Below are positions 22,865-28,468 of a DNA stretch of 28,468 nt, piece by piece. The DNA comes from Rhabdothermincola sp036846205 (GTDB taxonomy: Bacteria; Actinomycetota; Acidimicrobiia; Acidimicrobiales; Acidimicrobilacustridaceae): the NCBI RefSeq assembly GCF_036846205.1, contig NZ_DAIUCK010000036.1, positions 1 through 28,468 of the forward strand. The letters are read 5' to 3'. Position 1 is the stretch's first letter. The number at the start of each line of letters is the position of its first letter. Below the pieces are notes generated by a model. It did not search any database and was not told the origin of the DNA. It saw nothing but the letters and a program-made list of their open reading frames with translations. A program made the translations under genes and the position numbers.

Positions 22865-23770
22865 ATGAGCAGGTTGTGCGAGGGGCGGGTCTGCATCGTC
22901 ACCGGGGCAGGGCGCGGCATCGGGCGCGAGCACGCGCTGATGCTGGCGGAGCACGGCGCCAAGGTGGTGGTCAACGACCTGGGCGGGTCGATGTCGGGTG
23001 AGGGCGCGTCGAGCGGCCCGGCGCAGGAGGTCGTGGAGGAGATCCGCGCTGGGGGCGGTGAGGCGGTCGCCAACACCGACGACGTCTCGGACTGGGACGG
23101 CGCCGCCCGGCTCGTCGGGCAGGCGATCGACGAGTTCGGCCGGCTGGACGTCCTCGTCAACAATGCCGGCATCCTCCGTGACCGGATGCTGGTCAACATG
23201 ACCGAAGCCGAGTGGGACGCGGTGATCAAGGTGCATCTCAAGGGCACGGCCGCGCCGTCACACCATGCGGCCGCCTACTGGCGCGACCGCTCCAAGGCTG
23301 GCGAGGACGTCGATGCCAGGATCATCAACACCAGCTCGCCGTCGGGCATCTACGGCAACCCGGGGCAGACCAACTACGGCGCGGCGAAGGCGGGTATCGC
23401 CGCCTTCACGGTGATCGCGTCGATGGAGCTCGCCCGCTACGGCGTGACGGTCAACGCCATCGCTCCCGCGGCGCTGACCCGCATGACCGAGAACCTGGGG
23501 ATGGGGCAGGCGCCGGAGGAGGTCCGACAGCAGATGGCTCCCCGGTGGATCGCCCCCATCGTCACCTGGCTGGCCTCGGGCGAGTCGCGCCAGGTCACCG
23601 GCCGGGTCTTTGACGTGTCGGGCAGGCGGCTCGGGGTCGCCGAAGGCTGGCACATCGGGCCTTCGGAGACCCCCGTCGACGATCCGACCCGGATGGGGCC
23701 CGTGGTCGCCGACCTGTTGGCTCGCGCCCGACCCAACGCGGACATGGCCGGCAACGACCGCACCGACTGA
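22865..23770 (+). CDS. SDR-family 3-hydroxyacyl-CoA dehydrogenase (MFE-2-like), paralogue of the one at 4044
   Basis: The 301-residue protein has TGAGRGIG (13-20), NDLGG (37-41), NNAG (99-102) and the catalytic S158, Y171 and K175. It shares NDLGG, SGEG, LVGQAIDE-like and NAGILRD segments with the SDR at 4044. It should oxidise (3R)-hydroxyacyl-CoA. The next gene encodes a double-hotdog hydratase 2, so the pair reproduces the two central domains of MFE-2 as separate proteins, like mycobacterial Hsd4A/Hsd4B. The start at 22865 (MSRLCEG) has GGGGGAAG about 6 bp upstream; GTG codons at 22850 and 22859 are alternatives. Confidence 0.87.
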   Translation: MSRLCEGRVCIVTGAGRGIGREHALMLAEHGAKVVVNDLGGSMSGEGASSGPAQEVVEEIRAGGGEAVANTDDVSDWDGAARLVGQAIDEFGRLDVLVNNAGILRDRMLVNMTEAEWDAVIKVHLKGTAAPSHHAAAYWRDRSKAGEDVDARIINTSSPSGIYGNPGQTNYGAAKAGIAAFTVIASMELARYGVTVNAIAPAALTRMTENLGMGQAPEEVRQQMAPRWIAPIVTWLASGESRQVTGRVFDVSGRRLGVAEGWHIGPSETPVDDPTRMGPVVADLLARARPNADMAGNDRTD

Positions 23771-23805
23771 TCCAGACCGCACGACGCAGCGTCACGGAGG
23801 CCCGA

Positions 23806-24648
23806 ATGCCGATCAATCCCGATGCCGTGGGCTCCACCAGCGAGCCCTACGAGCACTCCTGGACCGAGAAGGACGTCATGCTCTACGCCCTCGGCGTGGG
23901 GGCGGGTACCGGTGAGCTGCAGTTCACCACCGAGAACACCATGGACACCCCCTTGCGGGTGCTGCCCACCATGGCCGTGGTGCTCGGGGTGGGCGGGTTC
24001 GGTGCCATGGCCAAGATCGGCACGTTCAACCCGGCGATGCTCGTGCACGGCGAGCAGGCCATCGAGCTCTACGGTGAGATCCCCACGTCGGGCACGGTGA
24101 GCACGGTCGGGGAGATCACCGGCATCTGGGACAAGGGCAAGGGTGCGGTGATCGTCACCGAATCGATCTCGACCGACGTGTCCACGGGCAAGCCGCTGTT
24201 CAAGAACACGATGTCGGCGTTCATCCGCGGCGAGGGCGGCTGGGGCGGTGATCGAGGCCCGTCCGGGCCGCGCAACGAGCCACCGGAGCGGGCCCCCGAT
24301 CACGAGGTCACCTACCGCACGCGCGACGACCAGGCGCTGATCTATCGCCTGTCCGGCGATCGCAACCCACTGCACTCGGACCCCGCCTTCGCCAAGCTCG
24401 GCGGCTTCGATCGCCCGATCCTCCACGGCCTGTGCACCTACGGGTTCACCGGTCGAGCGCTGCTCCACACCCTCTGCGGATCGAACCCGGCCCGCTTCCG
24501 CTCAATGGAGGGCCGGTTCTCCTCCCCCGTGTACCCCGGTGAAGCCCTCACGGTGCGCATGTGGGTGGAGGGCTCGTCGGCCACCTTCCAGACCTGTGGC
24601 GAGGACGGCCGGGTGGTGATCGACAGCGGCCGGGTGACGTTCTCGTGA
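23806..24648 (+). CDS. MaoC/MFE-2-type (R)-specific enoyl-CoA hydratase, double hotdog
   Basis: The 280-residue protein has two hotdog domains. The N-terminal half (about 1-140) is the non-catalytic substrate-holding domain. The C-terminal half carries the hydratase 2 motif YRLSGDRNPLHSDPAFAK (180-197), with D185 and H190, followed by RPILHGLCTYG. This is the arrangement of the 2-enoyl-CoA hydratase 2 of MFE-2 and mycobacterial ChsH3/Hsd4B-like proteins, which take long or bulky acyl groups. It lies 35 bp after the SDR gene on the same strand, with GGAGG before the ATG. Together they would convert 2-enoyl-CoA to 3-ketoacyl-CoA by the R route. Confidence 0.9.
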   Translation: MPINPDAVGSTSEPYEHSWTEKDVMLYALGVGAGTGELQFTTENTMDTPLRVLPTMAVVLGVGGFGAMAKIGTFNPAMLVHGEQAIELYGEIPTSGTVSTVGEITGIWDKGKGAVIVTESISTDVSTGKPLFKNTMSAFIRGEGGWGGDRGPSGPRNEPPERAPDHEVTYRTRDDQALIYRLSGDRNPLHSDPAFAKLGGFDRPILHGLCTYGFTGRALLHTLCGSNPARFRSMEGRFSSPVYPGEALTVRMWVEGSSATFQTCGEDGRVVIDSGRVTFS

Positions 24649-24661
24649 GCCTGCGCGCCGG

Positions 24662-26083
24662 CTACCGAGGCCGCCTCGGCCTCACGAAGATCTCCGGGAT
24701 GGTCTCGGCGTAGGTCCAGTCCGGGCGTTTGCAGGGCTGGTGGGAATCCCACACCGCCCGGCCGTCGCGGATCTCCACGAGCTGGGTGATGGGGGCGATG
24801 GGGTCGGTGTGCACGCCGGTCAGCGCCAGTGCCGCGTCTGCCGGGAAGGCGCTGAGCAGGCTCGACACCACCACCTGCTCCTGGCGTCCGAGGTAGCAGC
24901 GGTTCGCGTCGGTGACGGTCCGCAGGCGGGCGGCGATCGTGTCGAGGTCCTCCGGTGAGCCACCCTCGACGATCAGCTGCTCGAGCCGTGCCGTGACCTC
25001 ACCGGTGCCGAACTTGCAGGCGGGGCACTGGCCGCAGGACTCGACGTACAGGAACCGGGACACCGCGTGGGCCACCCGGACCATGTCCCGCCGGTCGTCG
25101 AAGACCATGAACCCGGCGGCCCCGAGGCCGCTGCCGATGGCGTCGAATGCCTCGTAACTGAGCGGGGTCGAGAGCTGGTCGGCGGTGAGCACGGGGTTCG
25201 CCACGCCCGACAGCACGCCCTTGATCGACCGGCCTTCGGGCATCCCCCCGCCGATGTGCTCGATCGCCTCGATCAGCGGGGTGCCCATCGGGATCTCGGC
25301 GAAGCCGGCGCGGTTCGTGTCCCCGCACACCGTGCAGATGATCGTCCCCGGCGAGCCGTCCGTGCCGAGCTCACGGAACCACTCGGCACCGTTGGCGACG
25401 ATCGCGGCGGCGTGCGCGAGGGTCTCGACGTTGTTGACCAGCGTCGGGTTCGACGCCGGACCGCTGGCATCCGAGCCGGCCGTAGGGGCGGACCATCCGA
25501 ACTGCGGCTGCTCGGCGAAGAGCCCGTAGAGGTACGGGGGGAAGAGGCGGGGGAGCGGGTCCTCGCCCTCGATGACCTCGAGCAACCCCTTCTCCTCCCC
25601 GAACAGGTACTCGTCAGGGCCCTTCACGACGTAGATCCGCAACCCGTCGAGCCAGCCGGCGGCCGACATCTCGTCCACGGCGCGCTCGACCGCGGCGATC
25701 TGCGGGGCGAACGAGGCCTTCATCGCCACGTAGGCCTCCTGCGCCCCGATGACCCGGGCCGCCACCACCAGGCCTTCGATCACCTGGTAGGGATTGCGAT
25801 GCAGCAGCGGCCGGTCCTTGTAGGTGCCAGGCTCGCCCTCGGCTCCGTTCGCCACCGCGTACCGCTCGCCGGCCTCCGCGCCGCCGGCCAGCACCGAGCG
25901 CCACTTGGTGGCGGTGGGGAAGCCCGCACCGCCCCGCCCGCGCAGCCCGCTGCGCTCGAGCTCGTCGAGCACCGCGTCGGGACCGGCGTCGGCCAGCCGC
26001 CCGATGGCTGCGCCCCCACCCCGGCGCTCGTAATCGCTGAGTGAGGTGATCGGCTCCGCTGGCAGGACGCGGTCGGCGAACAC
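24662..26083 (-). CDS. NuoF-like (complex I 51-kDa) NADH/FMN/Fe-S flavoprotein, orphan
   Basis: The roughly 473-residue protein matches the NADH-binding subunit family: GRGGAGFPTATKW (49-61) for NADH, GAEGEPGTYKDRPLL (80-94) for FMN, an SLBB segment CGDTNRAGFAEIPMGTPL (253-270), and a 4Fe-4S site C350-x2-C353-x2-C356 with C396. No other complex I subunits are nearby, so it is not part of a nuo operon. It may feed electrons to or from NAD(H) for a partner such as a ferredoxin. The start is uncertain: GTG 26083 is the best candidate before the first conserved residues. It starts 46 bp after nucS on the same strand and may be cotranscribed with it. Confidence 0.8.
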   Translation of the reverse strand: MFADRVLPAEPITSLSDYERRGGGAAIGRLADAGPDAVLDELERSGLRGRGGAGFPTATKWRSVLAGGAEAGERYAVANGAEGEPGTYKDRPLLHRNPYQVIEGLVVAARVIGAQEAYVAMKASFAPQIAAVERAVDEMSAAGWLDGLRIYVVKGPDEYLFGEEKGLLEVIEGEDPLPRLFPPYLYGLFAEQPQFGWSAPTAGSDASGPASNPTLVNNVETLAHAAAIVANGAEWFRELGTDGSPGTIICTVCGDTNRAGFAEIPMGTPLIEAIEHIGGGMPEGRSIKGVLSGVANPVLTADQLSTPLSYEAFDAIGSGLGAAGFMVFDDRRDMVRVAHAVSRFLYVESCGQCPACKFGTGEVTARLEQLIVEGGSPEDLDTIAARLRTVTDANRCYLGRQEQVVVSSLLSAFPADAALALTGVHTDPIAPITQLVEIRDGRAVWDSHQPCKRPDWTYAETIPEIFVRPRRPR

Positions 26084-26129
26084 CGCGCCACCGTACCCGT
26101 GAGCAGCCGCGGTCAGGTGCCTCCGGTGG

Positions 26130-26789
26130 TCAGAACAGGCGCAGCTCGTCGCGCTCGAGGCCTCTGAGCTCGTCGTAGTCGACCTCGACGCAGACGATGC
26201 CCCGGGCGGTCGCGAGCACCTTCGCCTGCTGCTTGATGGACTGGGCCACGAAGACACCCCGGACCGGGCGCAGGAGGGGATCGCGATCCAGGCGCTCCAG
26301 GTAACGAGCGAGCTGCTCGACCCCGTCGATCTCGCCCCGCCGCTTCACCTCGATGGCCACCGCGTTGCCCGCCGCGTCGCGGCACAGCAGATCGACGGGC
26401 CCGATGTCGGTGGGGTATTCGCGCCGGACCAGCCGCAGTCCGTCGAGCACCACCTCCGGGTTCGCAGCCAGCAGCTCCTGTAGGTGCGCTTCCACCCCGT
26501 CCTTCCGGAGCCCGGGGTCGGTGCCGAGCTCGTGGGTGCTGTCGCTGAGCACCTCGTCGAGGACGATGGTGAGCGTCTCACCCTTGGGATTGGTCACCAC
26601 CCACCGCCCCGGCTCCTCGACCAACCGGTTGGGGGCGTTCATCCAGTTGAGCGGTTTGTAGGCGCCGCCGTCGGCGTGGATGGCCACACACCCGTCTGCC
26701 TTCACCATGATCAGCCGGGTGGCGAGTGGGAGGTGCGCGGAGAGCCGGCCCACGTAGTCGACGGAGCAGCGGGCGATCACGATGCGCAT
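26130..26789 (-). CDS. nucS: Mismatch-specific endonuclease NucS/EndoMS
   Basis: The 219-residue protein is recognisable end to end as NucS: an N-terminal beta-rich DNA-binding and dimerisation domain (1-110) and a C-terminal RecB-like nuclease domain with D133 (GPVDLL), E147 and K149 (AIEVKRRGEIDGVEQL). The C-terminal ERDELRLF resembles the clamp-binding tail of NucS proteins. It cuts both strands at mismatches and replaces MutS/MutL in most actinobacteria, which supports the taxonomic reading. Length matches the family. It sits between ubiB-like and nuoF-like genes on the same strand, 27 bp after the former. Confidence 0.95.
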   Translation of the reverse strand: MRIVIARCSVDYVGRLSAHLPLATRLIMVKADGCVAIHADGGAYKPLNWMNAPNRLVEEPGRWVVTNPKGETLTIVLDEVLSDSTHELGTDPGLRKDGVEAHLQELLAANPEVVLDGLRLVRREYPTDIGPVDLLCRDAAGNAVAIEVKRRGEIDGVEQLARYLERLDRDPLLRPVRGVFVAQSIKQQAKVLATARGIVCVEVDYDELRGLERDELRLF

Positions 26790-26816
26790 CGGGGCGCGAG
26801 CGTACGCGCTGGCGGC

Positions 26817-28442
26817 TCAGTCGATCGCCCGCTCCCGGAAGCGGCTGCGGATGACCTCCCGCCGCTTCTGGAGGTCTCGGTAGGTCAGGGACTCGGTGGC
26901 GGGATCGACCCCGAAGCTGCCCTTCACCCCGGACAAATCGAGCTCGTAGGTGCGGGGGTCGATGCCGATGTCGGCCGCGATGCGTTCGCCGTGGGTCTGG
27001 GCGAAGTAGGCGGAGATGTGCGCGATCTCCGCGAAGAGGTCCAGGTCCGGGGCGAGCGAGGCGATGGCCCCGTCGAGGAACACCATGTTCTTCACGAACA
27101 GCATGAGCTCCTTGGGCAACCGGGCGCCGTAGGCCAGGAGGCTCTTCACCGCTCGCTGGATCTCGTGCACCATCTCGTCGGCGGTCATCGTCGTCGGGTC
27201 GACGGGAGGGCGGTCGAGGCCGAGGTCACGGATCACCGCGTCGAGATCGGTATCCGCCGGCAACGCGCCCAGGTCGCGCAGGGCGGCCATCTGCCCTCGG
27301 ATGTCGTTCATGCTGGCCGCGACCTGCAGCCGCAGGAACGCCAGGCGCCGAGGCTCGTCCATCCGGCCGGTGATCCCGAAGTCGAGCAGCGCCACGCGCC
27401 CGTCGGCCATCACGAACAGGTTGCCGCCGTGCAGGTCGCCGTGGAAGATCCCGTGGATCATGGCGCCCTCCATGAAGCCGATCATGCCGGTGCGGATCAC
27501 CGCCTCGGTGTCCACGCCTGCCTCCTTCATGCGCTCGACGTCATAGAACGCGAACCCGTCGAGCCGCTCCATGACCAGCACCCGCGGTGTGACCAGCTCG
27601 GGATGGGGGCGGGGGATCACGTAGCCCCGCTGGTCGAGCTCCGCGAAGCAACGGGCGATGTCGAGCATGTTCTCGGCTTCCAGCCGGAAGTCCAGCTCCT
27701 CGGTGATGGTCTCGGCGAACAGCTCCACCAGCGCCGGTGGGTTGGCCAGGGCGGCCACCGGGATGCGCCCGACCAGGAACGGGGCCAACCAGGCCATCAC
27801 CCGCAGGTCGTCGTGCACCAGCCGGTCGATGCCCGGCCGCTGCACCTTCACGACCACGTCTTCGCCGGTGCGCAGGCGCGCTCGGTGGACCTGGGCGATC
27901 GACGCCGCGGCGACCGGCTCGGGATCGAAGCGCTCGAAGACCGCCTCCAACGTCGACCCGAGATCGCTCTCGACCACGGCCCGCACGTCGCCGAAGGACT
28001 CCGGCGGCACCCGGTCGCGCAGCTTCTGGAACTCGCTCACCAGCTCCTCGGGGAAGAGGCCCTCCCCCGAGGAGATGATCTGGCCGAGCTTGATGTAGGT
28101 CGGCCCGAGTCGCTCCGCGGCGATCCGCAACCGCCGGGAGAGGTCGCGCTTCGACGCGGAGCCGCCGGCTCGCCTGCCGGAGACGTACCAGCCGACGAGG
28201 GCGCCTCCGATGTGGCGGGCCACTCGCGCCAATCGCCGGACCGGAGGCAGCTTCCGGGGCCGGACCAGCTCGGGAAGCTCCCGGCGCTGCACCCACCGCA
28301 CCGCGGGCACCGCGCGGCGCCATCGCATCTCCGCGGGGTCGACGATCCACGGCGGGTGGTCGCTGAACGAGCCCACCTCGAGGTCCGCAGGCGGGCCGTC
28401 GGTGGTGGCGCGGGTGTCGGTGGTGGCGGCGTCGTGGGCCAT
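26817..28442 (-). CDS. UbiB/ABC1/ADCK-family atypical kinase
   Basis: The 541-residue protein has the family marks in order: KxGQ motif IKLGQ (117-121), the Ala-rich nucleotide loop AAASIAQVHRA (178-188) in place of a Gly-rich loop, K199 (VVVKVQRPG), HGDLHGGN (334-341) and DFG (354-356). Such proteins support quinone or lipid metabolism in bacteria, with ATPase rather than classical kinase activity. The last 130 residues are helical without a clear membrane anchor. The ATG at 28442 is the first start in the reading frame with a suitable upstream region. It is the first gene of the minus-strand run with nucS and the NuoF-like gene. Its promoter would lie at the window's right edge. Confidence 0.93.
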   Translation of the reverse strand: MAHDAATTDTRATTDGPPADLEVGSFSDHPPWIVDPAEMRWRRAVPAVRWVQRRELPELVRPRKLPPVRRLARVARHIGGALVGWYVSGRRAGGSASKRDLSRRLRIAAERLGPTYIKLGQIISSGEGLFPEELVSEFQKLRDRVPPESFGDVRAVVESDLGSTLEAVFERFDPEPVAAASIAQVHRARLRTGEDVVVKVQRPGIDRLVHDDLRVMAWLAPFLVGRIPVAALANPPALVELFAETITEELDFRLEAENMLDIARCFAELDQRGYVIPRPHPELVTPRVLVMERLDGFAFYDVERMKEAGVDTEAVIRTGMIGFMEGAMIHGIFHGDLHGGNLFVMADGRVALLDFGITGRMDEPRRLAFLRLQVAASMNDIRGQMAALRDLGALPADTDLDAVIRDLGLDRPPVDPTTMTADEMVHEIQRAVKSLLAYGARLPKELMLFVKNMVFLDGAIASLAPDLDLFAEIAHISAYFAQTHGERIAADIGIDPRTYELDLSGVKGSFGVDPATESLTYRDLQKRREVIRSRFRERAID

Positions 28443-28468
28443 GGTGCCCGGGAGTGTAGGAGCGGACG

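Noticed and set aside
22745..23236. VanW gene start extended to 23236
   Set aside because: The extension is antisense to the SDR with full active-site motifs. The GTG at 22744 has a good ribosome binding site and is followed by the TM anchor.
26084..26257. NuoF-like start at 26257 overlapping nucS
   Set aside because: The added residues are Ser/Arg-rich shadow of the nucS C-terminus, which is conserved.
28391..28432. Short repeats GTCGGTGGTGGCG near the UbiB start
   Set aside because: They are coding for a repetitive Ala/Thr/Asp N-terminus and look like simple codon repetition.
1..28468. CRISPR arrays, tRNA or rRNA genes, insertion sequences, integrases
   Set aside because: I saw no regularly spaced repeats, no rRNA-like stretches, no cloverleaf I could support and no transposase or integrase motifs in either strand.

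Overview
The window looks like chromosomal DNA from a high-GC actinobacterium. Supporting traits are codons strongly biased to G/C in the third position, several GTG starts, a NucS/EndoMS mismatch endonuclease (the actinobacterial and archaeal mismatch-repair enzyme), a six-TM/HAMP class III adenylate cyclase of the mycobacterial kind, and many CoA-thioester degradation genes. The acyl-CoA, PQQ-propeller and VanW content would suit the class Acidimicrobiia, but that placement is inference. I count 25 protein genes. I saw no rRNA, tRNA, CRISPR, transposase or phage gene and no gap over 300 bases without a gene.

Layout. 1-3.1 kb: a flavin reductase overlapping a gamma-carbonic-anhydrase-like gene, a twin-arginine amidohydrolase lipoprotein on the minus strand, and a small membrane-anchored protein. 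3.1-9.2 kb: acyl-CoA degradation, with a crotonase (minus) divergent from an operon of one SDR dehydrogenase and two acyl-CoA dehydrogenase subunits, then an adenylate cyclase (minus) divergent from a MaoC hydratase. 9.2-11.7 kb: a membrane protein of unknown function and an aldehyde dehydrogenase. 11.7-13.4 kb: a two-gene ATPase + TOPRIM unit, visibly lower in GC, which is a candidate anti-phage defence system. 13.5-16.7 kb: two secreted lipoproteins with beta-propeller folds, one PQQ-type and one SMP-30/NHL-type. 16.8-24.6 kb: another SDR, an EamA transporter (minus), an enoyl-CoA hydratase overlapping a thiolase-like gene, a VanW protein (minus), and an SDR + double-hotdog hydratase pair. 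24.7-28.4 kb: a minus-strand run of UbiB/ABC1 kinase, NucS and an orphan NuoF-like flavoprotein.

How it fits together. Dehydrogenase (heteromeric ACAD), hydratase (crotonase and MaoC types), 3-hydroxyacyl-CoA dehydrogenase (two SDRs of MFE-2 type) and thiolase-like steps are all present, so the window encodes much of a beta-oxidation route for a bulky or branched acyl-CoA. The arrangement resembles mycobacterial steroid side-chain and ring catabolism, though the substrate cannot be read from sequence. The most striking non-coding signal is a shared palindrome, TGAC-N6-GTCA. It occurs exactly four times by my reading, each time in a divergent promoter region beside a CoA-degradation or dehydrogenase gene, which suggests one regulon with its regulator encoded elsewhere. 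A separate KstR-like box (AGAACGTGTTCT) precedes the aldehyde dehydrogenase.
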